From contig NZ_QEYD01000009.1 of assembly GCF_003122215.1 (NCBI RefSeq), positions 124,001-188,000 on the forward strand: 64,000 bases of DNA, in the 5' to 3' direction. This DNA comes from Pararhodobacter marinus (GTDB taxonomy: Bacteria; Pseudomonadota; Alphaproteobacteria; Rhodobacterales; Rhodobacteraceae). This document shows, piece after piece, positions 8,195-17,014 of the stretch. The translations under genes and the position numbers were made by a program. Within the stretch, counting starts at the first letter, position 1. Each line of letters starts with the position of its first letter. Below the pieces are notes generated by a model. That model was not told the origin of the DNA. It did not search any database and was given only the letters and a program-made list of their open reading frames with translations.

Positions 8195-10122
8195 TGCCCG
8201 ACATCGACGTTCAGCCGCGGCGGCAGCGGCGGGAACAGACGGTCGCGCACCGCTTGATCGACATAGGTCTGATCGAAGGGCTGGTTCAGATCGACCCCGT
8301 CGAAGGGAAAGCCGGTGCGGCGCACATCGGGGTAAAGCCCGGCATTCGAGCGCGGCATGATCTGGCGGCTGAGCGCCTCGCCCTCGCGCGCGATCTCGCG
8401 GGTGATGCGCTGCGCTTCGGTTTCGCTGCGCACGACACGCGGGCGCAACATGATGAGCAACACGCGCTGGCCCTCTTGCACCGAACGCCCGCGGAACAGC
8501 TGGCCCACGACGGGAATGGCGCTGAGCCCCGGCACGCGCTGGTTCTGCGAGGTCGAATTGTCCTCGATCAGGCCGCCGAGGATGATCACCTCGCCGTCGC
8601 CCACCAGAGCATTGGTCGACAGCCGGCGCCGTGCCGTGATCTCGCCGCCGGCAGCCGAGGTCGAGCCCGTCAGGTTCGACACTTCCTGCGCAATCGCCAT
8701 GCGCACGGTGGCATCGTCGGTGATCTGCGGCGTCACCGTCAGCGTCAGGCCCACATCCTGCCGTTCGATGGTCTGGAACGGGTTCTCGGCCGAGCCGCCC
8801 TCGGTCGAGGAGTACTGCCCGGTCACGAAGGGCACGTTCTGTGCCACGACGATCTCGGCTTCCTGGTTGTTGAGCGTCAGCACGGCGGGGGTCGACAGTA
8901 GCCGCGTCGTGCGCTCGCGCGCGATGGCGGTGATGAGCGCGGCGAAATTGCCGTCGTTGTAGCCGATGAAGCCGCCATTGCCGGGATTGGGCGTACCCCC
9001 GGCCATGGCCGAGGCGATCAGCGTGATCAGCGACGAGCGTCCGTCCATCGAGAACGAGGTACCGCCGCCGATGGCCTGATTGAGAAGCCCGCCGAACTGC
9101 ACGGACAGGTCGCTGAAATTCTCGGCCGAAATCTCGAAGATCACCGCTTCGATCAGCACCTGCGACGGGCGCACGTCCAGCGCCTGCACGGCCCGCGCAA
9201 TCGCCTCCATCCGTTCGCGCGGCGCGGTGATCAGAAGCGAGTTCGATTGCGGTTCGGCCACCACGGTGACGCCGTTGGTGCTGCCTTCGCCCTCTGCGCT
9301 GCCGCCCATGGATTCGCGTACCACCTCGGCCAGCTCGGTCGCCTGCGCATAGTTCAGCCGCACCACGCGCGAGGTCGGACCGACCTGCGGACGGTCCAGT
9401 TGCATGACAACGCTGCGAACCCGGTCGCGGTATTCCGACGGACCCGAGACGACGATGGCATTGCCGCCCGCATCGGCGGCGACGCTGCCCGCCCCGGTGG
9501 TCGAGGGCAGGGCGGTCTGCAGCACGCCGATCAGTTCCGAGGCGACGGCATGGTTCAGGCGGATCGTTTCGACCGAGCGGTTGCTGGCCTGACCCAGCCG
9601 GGCGACAAGCTGCTCGATCCGGCCGATATTCTCGCGCCGGTCGGACAGGATCAGCAGCCCGGCCGAGGGCACGGGCGTCAGGATCGCCTCAGGCGGGACA
9701 AGCGGCTGGACGACTTCGAAGACTTCGGCCAGATCCTCGGTCGGAACCGGGATCACCCGGGTCACAAAGGCGCCGCCCGCGCGGCTGACCGTCGTGCCGG
9801 GCGCCAGACCCGGCGCGGCGCGCATCGGCACGATCCGGTCGATGCCCTCGCCCTCGACAATCGCCAGGCCGTTGAGCTCCAGCACGTTGAGGAAGATTTC
9901 GTAGCTTGCCGCCGGGCTGACCGGCACCGGGGCGAAGACCGAGACCGACCCCTGAACCTGCGGATCGATCAGGAAGTTGCGGTTGGTCTGTTCGCTGACC
10001 AGCTGGATATAGCTGCGCAGATCGACATCGCGCAGATCCAGCCGGATCTGCGCCCTGACCGCCCCCGCGACCGAGGTCAGCGCAAGAACGGCGACAATAA
10101 GAAGGGCGGCAAGTCGGTTCAT
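8191..10122 (-). CDS. gspD: Type II secretion outer-membrane secretin GspD
   Basis: Secretin of 643 aa forming the outer-membrane channel. A signal peptide (about residues 1-24, ending GAVRA) is followed by the N0 domain (IRLDLRDVDLRSYIQLVSEQ) and three N1-N3 repeats recognisable by their VRLNYAQATELAEV-type strands. The C-terminal secretin domain carries the conserved VPFVTG and the terminal QRVPGLSAIPVVGQLFRGR motif. The short Arg- and Pro-rich C-terminal extension could be the pilotin-binding S domain, but no pilotin gene was recognised unless it is the lipoprotein gene at 11330. Confidence 0.96.
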   Translation of the reverse strand: MNRLAALLIVAVLALTSVAGAVRAQIRLDLRDVDLRSYIQLVSEQTNRNFLIDPQVQGSVSVFAPVPVSPAASYEIFLNVLELNGLAIVEGEGIDRIVPMRAAPGLAPGTTVSRAGGAFVTRVIPVPTEDLAEVFEVVQPLVPPEAILTPVPSAGLLILSDRRENIGRIEQLVARLGQASNRSVETIRLNHAVASELIGVLQTALPSTTGAGSVAADAGGNAIVVSGPSEYRDRVRSVVMQLDRPQVGPTSRVVRLNYAQATELAEVVRESMGGSAEGEGSTNGVTVVAEPQSNSLLITAPRERMEAIARAVQALDVRPSQVLIEAVIFEISAENFSDLSVQFGGLLNQAIGGGTSFSMDGRSSLITLIASAMAGGTPNPGNGGFIGYNDGNFAALITAIARERTTRLLSTPAVLTLNNQEAEIVVAQNVPFVTGQYSSTEGGSAENPFQTIERQDVGLTLTVTPQITDDATVRMAIAQEVSNLTGSTSAAGGEITARRRLSTNALVGDGEVIILGGLIEDNSTSQNQRVPGLSAIPVVGQLFRGRSVQEGQRVLLIMLRPRVVRSETEAQRITREIAREGEALSRQIMPRSNAGLYPDVRRTGFPFDGVDLNQPFDQTYVDQAVRDRLFPPLPPRLNVDVGQ

Positions 10123-10183
10123 GGCGCGATTGTTTCCGTATCCTCGGCAGATTCAACGTGAATGGGCAGGTTTCCGCAAAAAA

Positions 10184-11161
10184 TCAACGGCCAATACCCA
10201 TCAGGCGGCTGTCGGGGGGCTGGGACGGTCCGGCATCGGGAAAGCCGCCATAGGTTTCACCCCCGGGCCCGCCCGGAACGCCATAGGACGGATCGCCCGG
10301 ATCCTGCGCGTAAGGGTCCTGCGTATAGGGATCCTGAGCGTAGGGATCTTGGGCGTAGGGATCCTGCATGTAAGGATCCTGCGCATAGGGGTCCTGCTGA
10401 TAAGGGTCCCCGGCATACGGATCCTGTGTGTAGGGGTCGCGGCCATAGCTCTCGCCGCGCCCGAACGGGTCGCGCCTGTCGCGTCCGAACGGGTCCCCGC
10501 CCGGAGCCCCCTCGCCGGGCGGTTCGGTCAGGTCGATCGAACGCGATCCGCCGGGGGGGCGCCTTTCCAGCCGGGGACGCGGTTCCTCGTAGCGCGACAC
10601 ATCGACGGGACCGGCATTCTCGGCAAAGTCGATGATCGCCTGTTCGCCGAACACGTCGATCACCAGTCCGTCGCGCGTCACGGCAAGGATTTCGAACCCG
10701 TCGGGCAGGATGTCGCCCTGGCGGAAGATCTCGATCCCGTTGCGGCCTTCGACCAGCGCGAAGGCGTCGCCCTCGGCATCGTTGACGATGAGCCCGCGCA
10801 GCCGGATCGTCGACAGATCGACGGATTCACGCGGATCGGGCGGGGGCGCGACGGGTTCGGGCTCGGCCGCGACCGGCGTCTCGACCGGCGTTTCGGGAAG
10901 CGTGCCGAAAAGCGGGGCCCAGCCGGTTTCGGGTTCCGTGTCCAAGCCGGGGCCCGCAACGCCCGGAGCCGGGGTCGAGGCGACGTCGCTGATCGCGGGC
11001 AAGGGCGGGATATCGGGCGCCGGGGCCAGAAGCGCCAGCGCAACGAGGCCCAGCCCGAACCCGGCCACGATCCCCGCCGGAAGCAGCGCCAGCGCCGGTG
11101 CCCGCCCGCCGGAAGCGCGGGACGCGAACGCGGCGCGTGCGGTGCCGGTGGCCGTAATCAT
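10184..11161 (-). CDS. gspC: GspC-like type II secretion protein with a DPYxQ repeat tail
   Basis: Inner-membrane protein of 325 aa placed where gspC belongs, as first gene of gspCDEF. It has a basic N-terminus, one membrane helix at about residues 24-47, a Pro-rich periplasmic linker (50-112) and a homology-region-like beta domain (about 113-183, LSTIRLRGLIVND to FGEQAIIDF) that would bind GspD N0. Instead of the PDZ or coiled-coil domain of classical GspC it ends in an Asp/Pro/Gly-rich tail. Residues 242-286 of that tail are nine consecutive DPYxx pentapeptides, mostly DPYAQ or DPYTQ. The tail is unusual. Its promoter should lie in the 168 bp before the lipoprotein gene. Confidence 0.82.
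   Translation of the reverse strand: MITATGTARAAFASRASGGRAPALALLPAGIVAGFGLGLVALALLAPAPDIPPLPAISDVASTPAPGVAGPGLDTEPETGWAPLFGTLPETPVETPVAAEPEPVAPPPDPRESVDLSTIRLRGLIVNDAEGDAFALVEGRNGIEIFRQGDILPDGFEILAVTRDGLVIDVFGEQAIIDFAENAGPVDVSRYEEPRPRLERRPPGGSRSIDLTEPPGEGAPGGDPFGRDRRDPFGRGESYGRDPYTQDPYAGDPYQQDPYAQDPYMQDPYAQDPYAQDPYTQDPYAQDPGDPSYGVPGGPGGETYGGFPDAGPSQPPDSRLMGIGR
10304..10438 (-). repeat. 15-bp tandem repeat coding for DPYxQ pentapeptides
   Basis: Nine in-frame 15-bp units inside gspC, each reading GAY-CCN-TAY-NNN-CAR on the coding strand. They encode DPYTQ, DPYAG, DPYQQ, DPYAQ, DPYMQ, DPYAQ, DPYAQ, DPYTQ and DPYAQ. Codons vary between units at synonymous sites, so the array is not a very recent duplication. 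An array like this may change in copy number by slippage. Confidence 0.95.
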
Positions 11162-11329
11162 GCGCGATGAGCCTCTGTTGCCCCAGAATTCTCTGTCCCC
11201 CGGTCCGGTGGTCTGCGCAGGGAAGCCCGTCTCAGGGGCGTCGGCGAACCAGTTGAAAACCGAGGGGTGTTTTTCTGGACATTATCAGGCGCACTGCATA
11301 GAATGAAATCACAAAAGCAGGTGAGAGTA

Positions 11330-11854
11330 GTGCTCAGAACCGTCACGTCCAGAAGCGTCCGGCTGGCCTTGTGCTCGGCTCTCGCTCTCGCCAGCTGCGA
11401 GGCAGCGGGCACCATGGCGGGGGGCGGTCCGCAATCGGATTACCTGGTGGCGCGGCAGGCGCTGGAAACCGGCAATTACGACATCGCGATCCGCCATTAC
11501 GCGCGCCTGATCGAAAGCGTCGACGCCAATTCCGCGGCGCGTCTGCAGCTTGAATATGCCCATGCCCTGTTGCGGGCCAACCAGTATTTCCAGGCGATCA
11601 CGGTGGCCGACGTTCTGATCCAGCGGCATGACGGGTCGATCCGCGCCTCGGCGCTGGCCGTCCGGGGCACCGCGCGCCACGAAGCCGCGCGTGAACGTCT
11701 GGCGGCAGGTTTGCGCGACGGCGATACGCGTGCGCTGCTGGTCTCTGCGCAGAACGACATCAACGCTTTCGTCGCGCAGGAAGGCACGCTGGACAGCACC
11801 GGCTCGATGCGCGCGCGGGCCAGTCTGATCACGCAGGATCTGCAATCGGTCTGA
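11330..11854 (+). CDS. TPR-like lipoprotein
   Basis: Predicted lipoprotein of 174 aa. The GTG at 11330 is chosen because a GGTGAGAG ribosome site precedes it and it gives a 22-residue signal ending in the lipobox LASC (Cys23). An in-frame ATG at 11303 would add nine residues. The mature part reads as helix-turn-helix repeats (YLVARQALETGNYDIAIRHY, then YAHALLRANQYFQAITVADV), in the style of tetratricopeptide repeats. Divergent from gspCDEF. A role as pilotin or chaperone of the secretion system is possible from position, but TPR lipoproteins also occur in many other settings. Confidence 0.75.
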   Translation: MLRTVTSRSVRLALCSALALASCEAAGTMAGGGPQSDYLVARQALETGNYDIAIRHYARLIESVDANSAARLQLEYAHALLRANQYFQAITVADVLIQRHDGSIRASALAVRGTARHEAARERLAAGLRDGDTRALLVSAQNDINAFVAQEGTLDSTGSMRARASLITQDLQSV

Positions 11855-11890
11855 CCTCGTGCCCGAGGCGCCCCGAGGCGCTCCCGGGGC

Positions 11891-11910
11891 GGGCGTTCGC
11901 GGTAACGCCC
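11891..11910 (+). terminator. Probable terminator after the lipoprotein gene
   Basis: GGGCGTT and AACGCCC form a perfect 7-bp stem around a 6-nt loop, followed by AAAATTT. It lies 36 bp past the lipoprotein stop. The A-rich run just downstream suggests weak or bidirectional use. Confidence 0.5.
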
Positions 11911-12012
11911 AAAATTTACCTTAAAATTACGTGAAGCCGTCGAAATTTGGCCGCGATCCGCCACCAGTCTGGCGCCCTGATTTGGGTAGTATCTGGTGAC
12001 AAGGGTAACGGT

Positions 12013-12516
12013 ATGACGGCAATTTCCCCAAAGGCCCGTTGGCGGGCCTCGTTCCCCGTTTGGGCAAGCCTTGCCCTCGGCGCGGGCGCGGCAACGCCGG
12101 CCATCGGCATGACCGAATTGCTGGGCGGCGGCTATCTTGTGGCGCAAAACAACATCTGCGCGCAATTTGGCTGGGCCGGCACGCATCAGGTGCTGGCGCG
12201 GCTGCAGCCACAGGGCGCGCCCGGCAATGAACGCAACGTCTCGCAGATGTCGCTGCTGTTCGGTACCGGCACGGTGTCCTTCACTTTCAACAACAACGGC
12301 CGCTATCGCAGCACGCAGGTGATCGATACCGCGGCCTATGTCTGGAACGGGCCGGTCATGCCCGCCGATCCGACCATGTCCTTCAGCTGGTACTATTACG
12401 GCGACATTCCCGGGCGCTGGGATCAGGAGCTCGATCAACTGATCATGGAATTTTCCAATTTCAACGAGCACGAAGGCTGCGACATGATTGCCTATCTGTC
12501 GCTGCATCGTCCCTGA
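12013..12516 (+). CDS. Small exported protein of unknown function (paralogue A)
   Basis: Protein of 167 aa with an apparent N-terminal export signal (basic start, hydrophobic segment FPVWASLALGAGAATPAIG). The start at 12013 follows AAGGG with good spacing. The mature part has two cysteines, one near the N-terminus (NNICAQFGW) and one near the C-terminus (EHEGCDMIAYLSL), which could form a disulfide. The family is not recognised. The pattern of G-rich start, first Cys, NFN, then GC and a final beta strand is shared with the next gene, suggesting a tandem duplication. A secreted or periplasmic location is inferred. Proximity to the type II system makes it a candidate substrate, without direct evidence. 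Confidence 0.75.
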   Translation: MTAISPKARWRASFPVWASLALGAGAATPAIGMTELLGGGYLVAQNNICAQFGWAGTHQVLARLQPQGAPGNERNVSQMSLLFGTGTVSFTFNNNGRYRSTQVIDTAAYVWNGPVMPADPTMSFSWYYYGDIPGRWDQELDQLIMEFSNFNEHEGCDMIAYLSLHRP

Positions 12517-12538
12517 GCCTCAGCAAGGAACCGAGACA

Positions 12539-13045
12539 ATGATCCGACCGATCCGCTTCACCCTGTTCCACCTCGCGCCGATGGCCTTCCTGCTGTTGGT
12601 CGTCCTTGCCGTGCCCGCCCGGGCCGAGTTTACCGGCGCGGGCTTCATCACCGATCCCTGGGGATGCGAGGATTACGGCTTTCCGACCCAGACCGAGATG
12701 GTGCGCGCGCGCTACTCCGCCCGCGAGATCGACGGCGGCGCCAGCGAACTGGTGCTGAACTTTGCCGTGGGCGGCAGCAACGTGCTGCGCATCTGGAACA
12801 CGCTCGAGCCCGATAACGGCTGGATGCGGGCCTATGGCAATGTCATCTGGGGGCGGCTTTACAGCATGGGCGCGCAGACCTGGGTCCGCGTGCTGGCGCG
12901 CGAAGGCGTGCCCTTCGCGACCACCACCTTCAACGAATACAGCGAACATATCCGCCTGCGGCTGCGGATCACCAATTTCAACGGGATGCGCGGTTGCGGC
13001 GTGACGCTGGTCCTGATGCTGAACAACTGGACCAACAATATCTGA
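12539..13045 (+). CDS. Small exported protein of unknown function (paralogue B)
   Basis: Protein of 168 aa with a clear signal peptide (hydrophobic core MAFLLLVVLAVPARA, likely cleavage after ARA). The start is fixed by AAGGAA upstream. The mature form has cysteines in DPWGCEDYGF and MRGCGVTLVLML. Alignment by eye with the preceding gene: GAGFITDPWGCEDYG against GGGYLVAQNNICAQFG, and ITNFNGMRGCGVTLVLML against FSNFNEHEGCDMIAYLSL. Family unknown. It lies 22 bp behind the first paralogue, so the two are probably co-transcribed, and a strong terminator follows. Confidence 0.75.
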   Translation: MIRPIRFTLFHLAPMAFLLLVVLAVPARAEFTGAGFITDPWGCEDYGFPTQTEMVRARYSAREIDGGASELVLNFAVGGSNVLRIWNTLEPDNGWMRAYGNVIWGRLYSMGAQTWVRVLAREGVPFATTTFNEYSEHIRLRLRITNFNGMRGCGVTLVLMLNNWTNNI

Positions 13046-13069
13046 CCCCGGGATCCGGGGCGACAGACC

Positions 13070-13093
13070 AAAGGGCGCCGCGTGGCGCCCTTT
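13070..13093. terminator. Strong intrinsic terminator between convergent operons
   Basis: AAAGGGCGCC and GGCGCCCTTT form a perfect 10-bp stem around the loop GCGT, followed by CTTTCGTT. The A/T ends on both sides make it usable in both directions, between the exported protein gene (plus) and fdsD (minus). A smaller CCCCG/CGGGG hairpin sits just upstream at 13046-13060. Confidence 0.85.
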
Positions 13094-13106
13094 CTTTCGT
13101 TGGGGA

Positions 13107-13328
13107 TCAGGCCGCGGCGGGGCGGCGGATCTGTCCGGCGGCTTCGATCACCAGCGGATGGAACCCGTCGCCGCCCGCATCGATCAGGTCGAAGAACTGG
13201 CGGCGCATCCGCGGTTCCCAGAAATCGTTGATATGCGCGGCAAGGCCGGCGACGCCCTCGTCATGCGGCTTCGAGGCCATGAAGGCGGCGATCTGGTTGG
13301 CCATGCGGACGATCTTGTCAGCGGACAT
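13107..13328 (-). CDS. fdsD: Formate dehydrogenase delta subunit FdsD
   Basis: Small protein of 73 aa matching the FdsD family: MSADKIVRMANQIAAFMASK, then HINDFWEPRMRRQ and a C-terminal region ending in an Ala/Pro-rich tail. FdsD is the small subunit of the cytoplasmic NAD-dependent molybdenum formate dehydrogenase, reported to help assembly or stability of the complex rather than carry a redox centre. Last gene of the fdsGBA-fdhD-fdsD operon. It overlaps the fdhD end by 11 bp. Confidence 0.9.
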   Translation of the reverse strand: MSADKIVRMANQIAAFMASKPHDEGVAGLAAHINDFWEPRMRRQFFDLIDAGGDGFHPLVIEAAGQIRRPAAA

Positions 13329-14127
13329 GAGGCTCTCTCGTCTGGATACGGTCGGAATGGGTGAATAGCTCGAAACGGTCGGGCCGGGCCTGGGCGATCA
13401 GCGTGATGCCCAGCTTTTCGGCCAGATCCACTGCCGTGGCGGTGGGCGAGGAGACGGCGATGATCATCGGCGCGCCGATCGCCGCCACTTTCTGCACAAG
13501 GTCGATGGAAACGCGCGATGTCAGGACGACCGCGCCCGCGGCTGTAGGGTGCGTGCTGGCACGCACCAATGCGCCCGCGAGCTTGTCGAGCGCGTTGTGC
13601 CGCCCGACATCCTCGCGCGCGGCGATCATCCGCGCGCCGTCCCAGAACGCCGCGCAATGCGCGCTGCGCGTGACATCGTGCAGGGCCTGCTGGCGGGGCA
13701 GGGCGTCGATGGCGTCCTGCACCTGCGCGGGGACCAGCCGGAAGCCGCCGGGCGCCACCGGCGCCATGTCGCGCATCGCCTGTTCCAGGCTGTCGATACC
13801 GCACAGCCCGCAGCCCACCGGCCCCGCCATGACGCGGCGGCGTTCGGTCAGTCGCGCCTCGGCCGCGGCCGAGACCCAAAGCTGCACGTCGAGCCCGCGC
13901 GCGGTCTCGACCACGTCGACGCTGTCGATCTCCTCGGGCCGCGCCAGCCCTTCGGTCAGCGCGAACCCATAGGCGAAATCGGCCAGATGGTCGGGCGTCG
14001 CCATCATCACCGCCTGCGTGGTGCCGTTGAAGGTCAGCGCAACGCCGACCTCCTCGGGCAGCACGCGGTCGCCCGGCACGATATCCGTGCCGAACGCCAG
14101 GCGGGGACGGGGGCGGGCGCCCTGCAT
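13318..14127 (-). CDS. fdhD: Formate dehydrogenase accessory sulfurtransferase FdhD/FdsC
   Basis: Homologue (269 aa) of FdhD/FdsC, which passes sulfur to the bis-MGD molybdenum cofactor and delivers it to the catalytic subunit. The GCGLCG motif carries the two active-site cysteines (about residues 106 and 109). Further conserved pieces are DHLADFAYGFALTEG, RDVGRHNALDKLAGA-like (here EDVGRHNALDKLAG) and SRVSIDLVQKVAAIG. The ATG at 14127 sits 4 bp after the fdsA stop. A longer frame to 14181 would run into fdsA and is less likely. Operon position between fdsA and fdsD is the usual one in alphaproteobacteria. Confidence 0.95.
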   Translation of the reverse strand: MQGARPRPRLAFGTDIVPGDRVLPEEVGVALTFNGTTQAVMMATPDHLADFAYGFALTEGLARPEEIDSVDVVETARGLDVQLWVSAAAEARLTERRRVMAGPVGCGLCGIDSLEQAMRDMAPVAPGGFRLVPAQVQDAIDALPRQQALHDVTRSAHCAAFWDGARMIAAREDVGRHNALDKLAGALVRASTHPTAAGAVVLTSRVSIDLVQKVAAIGAPMIIAVSSPTATAVDLAEKLGITLIAQARPDRFELFTHSDRIQTREPHVR

Positions 14128-14131
14128 GGCC

Positions 14132-17014
14132 TCACTCGGCCGCCGGCAGGATGCGGCGTGCCATCTCGGCCTGCGCGGCATAGTCTTCCTGCCATTGCGA
14201 CGGACCGTTCGACGGGCTCACCTGCACCGCCGTCACCTTGTATTCCGGGCAGTTCGTGGCCCAGTCCGAGAAGTCGGTGGTGACGACATTGGCCTGCGTG
14301 TCGGGGTGGTGGAAGGTCGTGTAGACCACCCCCGGCGACACCTTGTCGGTGATCGTCGCGCGCAGCGTGGTTTCCCCCGAACGCGAGGCCAGCCGGACGT
14401 AATCGCCGTCGCGGATGCCCCGGTTTTCGGCGTCGTGCGGGTGGATTTCCAGCACGTCCTGATCGTGCCAGACCACGTTGTGGGTGCGCCGGGTCTGGGC
14501 GCCCACGTTGTACTGGCTCAGGATCCGCCCGGTCGTCAGCAAGAGCGGGAAGCGGGGCCCGGTCTTTTCATCCGTCGCCACGTATTCGGTGCGGATGAAC
14601 TTGCCCTTGCCGCGCACGAAGCCGTCGATATGCATCATCGGCGTGCCGTCGGGCGCCTTGTCGTTGCAGGGCCACTGGATCGAGTTCTTTTCCTCGAGCG
14701 CATCGTAGCTCACGCCCGCGAAGGACGGGGTCAGCATCGCGATCTCGTCCATGATCTGGCTGGGATGGGCATAGTTCCAGTTGGCGCCCATCGCCTGCGC
14801 GAACATCTGCGTGACTTCCCAGTCGGCATAGCCGTTCTTCGGCGCCATGACCTTGCGCACGCGGTTGATGCGGCGCTCGGCATTGGTGAAGGTGCCGTCC
14901 TTTTCCAGGAAGGACGAGCCCGGGAAGAACACATGCGCGTAATTCGCGGTCTCGTTCAGGAACAGGTCATGGACGATCACGCATTCCATCGCGGCCAGGC
15001 CGGCGGCGACATGCTTGGTGTCGGGATCCGACTGCAGGATGTCCTCGCCCTGGCAGTAGAGGCCCTTGAAGGTGCCCTCGACCGCGGCGTCCAGCATGTT
15101 GGGGATGCGCAGGCCCGGCTCGTTGTCGATCTGCACGCCCCAGGTTTCCTCGAACAGGTTGCGCACCTCGTCGAGTTTCACATGGCGATAGCCCGGCAGT
15201 TCGTGCGGGAACGAGCCCATGTCGCACGAGCCCTGCACGTTGTTCTGGCCGCGCAGCGGGTTCACGCCCACGCCCGGACGACCGATATTGCCGGTCAGCA
15301 TGGCGAGGTTGGCGATCCCGATCACGGTGGTCGAGCCCTGGCTGTGCTCGGTCACGCCCAGTCCGTAATAGATCGCGCCGTTGCCGCCCTTGGCATAAAG
15401 CCGCGCGGCTTCGCGCAGGGTCTGGGCGGGCACGCCGGTCAGCATCTCGGTGGCTTCGGGCGAATGACGCTCTTCGCTGACGAAATCCGCGTAATCCTGG
15501 AACTCGTCCCAGTCGCAGCGCTCGCGGATGAAGGCCTCGTCCATCAGGCCCTCGGTCACGATCACATGCGCCAGTGCGGTCACGACGGCCACGTTGGTGC
15601 CCGGACGCAGCGCCAGGTGATGGGCCGCCTTGATATGCGGCGCCTCCACCGTCTCGGTGCGGCGCGGGTCGATCACGATCAGCTTGGCGCCCTTGCGCAG
15701 GCGCTTCTTCATGCGGCTGGCAAAGACCGGGTGCGCGGCGCTGGGATTGGCGCCGATCACCATGATCACGTCCGATTCCTCGACCGAGTCGAAGTCCTGC
15801 GTGCCGGCCGAAGTGCCATAGGTCTGGCCCAGCCCGTAACCGGTGGGCGAGTGGCAGACACGGGCGCAGGTATCGGTGTTGTTGTTCTGGAACACCGCAC
15901 GGGTCAGCTTCTGCACGAGGTAGGTTTCCTCGTTCGTGCAGCGCGACGAGGTGATCACGCCGACCGACTGGCGGCCATGCTTGTCGATCAGGCCCTTCAT
16001 GCGGTTCGCGGCGAAGGTCATCGCCTCTTCCCACGACACTTCTTTCCACGGATCCGTGACCTTGTCGCGGATCATCGGGTTCAGGATGCGTTCCTTGTGC
16101 GTGGCATAGCCATAGGCGAAGCGGCCCTTGACGCAGCTATGGCCGCGGTTCGCCTTGCCGTCCTTGTGCGGCACCATGCGGACGAGTTCGTCGCCGCGCA
16201 TTTCCGCCTTGAACGAGCAGCCGACGCCGCAATAGGCGCAGGTGGTGATGACCGAACGCTCGGGCGTGCCGATCTCGACGACCGATTTCTCGACAAGCGT
16301 GGCGGTCGGGCAGGCCTGCACGCAGGCGCCGCAGCTCACGCAATCGGACGACAGGAAGCTGTCGGCCGCAGTCCCGGCGGACACGCGGCTGTCAAAGCCC
16401 CGCCCCTGGATCGTCAGCGCGAAGGTGCCCTGCACCTCTTCGCAGGCCCGCACGCAGCGCGAGCAGACGATGCATTTGGACGGATCGTAGTCGAAATACG
16501 GGTTCGACGTGTCCTTGGCCATGTATTGCGGGTTGGCGTGGCCGTTGTTGCGCGGGCGGAAATGGGTATCCACGGCCTCGTAACGCACGTCGCGCAGACC
16601 CACGGCACCGGCCATGTCCTGCAGCTCGCAATCGCCGTTGGCCGCGCAGGTCAGGCAGTCCAGCGGGTGATCCGAGATGTAGAGCTCCATCACGCCCTTG
16701 CGCAGGCGCTTGACGGTCTCGGTCTGGGTGTGGACGTTCAGCCCCTCGGCCACCGGCGTGGTGCACGAGGCCGGCGTGCCGTTGCGGCCGTCGATCTGCA
16801 CAAGGCACAGGCGGCACGAGCCGAAAGCGTCGATGCTGTCGGTCGCGCAGAGCTTGGGAATCTGGATCCCGGCCATCGAGGCGGCGCGCATGATCGAGGT
16901 GCCCTCGGGCACGGTGACTTCGAAACCGTCGATGGTCAGCGTGACCTGTTTCTCGGATTTCGAGGCGGGCGTGCCGTAGTCACGGTCGTCCCAGGGAATG
17001 ATGAAGTCCTTCAT
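14132..17014 (-). CDS. fdsA: NAD-dependent formate dehydrogenase alpha (catalytic) subunit FdsA
   Basis: Catalytic subunit (960 aa) oxidising formate to CO2 at a bis-MGD molybdenum site. In order: an N-terminal [2Fe-2S] domain (LCATDSIDAFGSCRLC), a His/Cys-ligated [4Fe-4S] motif (HPLDCLTCAANGDC), two ferredoxin motifs (CIVCSRCVRAC and CVSCGACVQACP), a further [4Fe-4S] motif (CAYCGVGC), then the molybdopterin domain. The metal-ligand Cys lies in NTDTCARVCHSPT. The start at 17014 follows a GGAGG site. It overlaps the stop of a 33-codon micro-ORF lying between fdsB and this gene. Confidence 0.98.
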   Translation of the reverse strand: MKDFIIPWDDRDYGTPASKSEKQVTLTIDGFEVTVPEGTSIMRAASMAGIQIPKLCATDSIDAFGSCRLCLVQIDGRNGTPASCTTPVAEGLNVHTQTETVKRLRKGVMELYISDHPLDCLTCAANGDCELQDMAGAVGLRDVRYEAVDTHFRPRNNGHANPQYMAKDTSNPYFDYDPSKCIVCSRCVRACEEVQGTFALTIQGRGFDSRVSAGTAADSFLSSDCVSCGACVQACPTATLVEKSVVEIGTPERSVITTCAYCGVGCSFKAEMRGDELVRMVPHKDGKANRGHSCVKGRFAYGYATHKERILNPMIRDKVTDPWKEVSWEEAMTFAANRMKGLIDKHGRQSVGVITSSRCTNEETYLVQKLTRAVFQNNNTDTCARVCHSPTGYGLGQTYGTSAGTQDFDSVEESDVIMVIGANPSAAHPVFASRMKKRLRKGAKLIVIDPRRTETVEAPHIKAAHHLALRPGTNVAVVTALAHVIVTEGLMDEAFIRERCDWDEFQDYADFVSEERHSPEATEMLTGVPAQTLREAARLYAKGGNGAIYYGLGVTEHSQGSTTVIGIANLAMLTGNIGRPGVGVNPLRGQNNVQGSCDMGSFPHELPGYRHVKLDEVRNLFEETWGVQIDNEPGLRIPNMLDAAVEGTFKGLYCQGEDILQSDPDTKHVAAGLAAMECVIVHDLFLNETANYAHVFFPGSSFLEKDGTFTNAERRINRVRKVMAPKNGYADWEVTQMFAQAMGANWNYAHPSQIMDEIAMLTPSFAGVSYDALEEKNSIQWPCNDKAPDGTPMMHIDGFVRGKGKFIRTEYVATDEKTGPRFPLLLTTGRILSQYNVGAQTRRTHNVVWHDQDVLEIHPHDAENRGIRDGDYVRLASRSGETTLRATITDKVSPGVVYTTFHHPDTQANVVTTDFSDWATNCPEYKVTAVQVSPSNGPSQWQEDYAAQAEMARRILPAAE

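Noticed and set aside
10304-10438. CRISPR-like short repeats
   Set aside because: The 15-bp units are contiguous, without spacers, in frame with gspC and vary at synonymous positions. This is a protein repeat.
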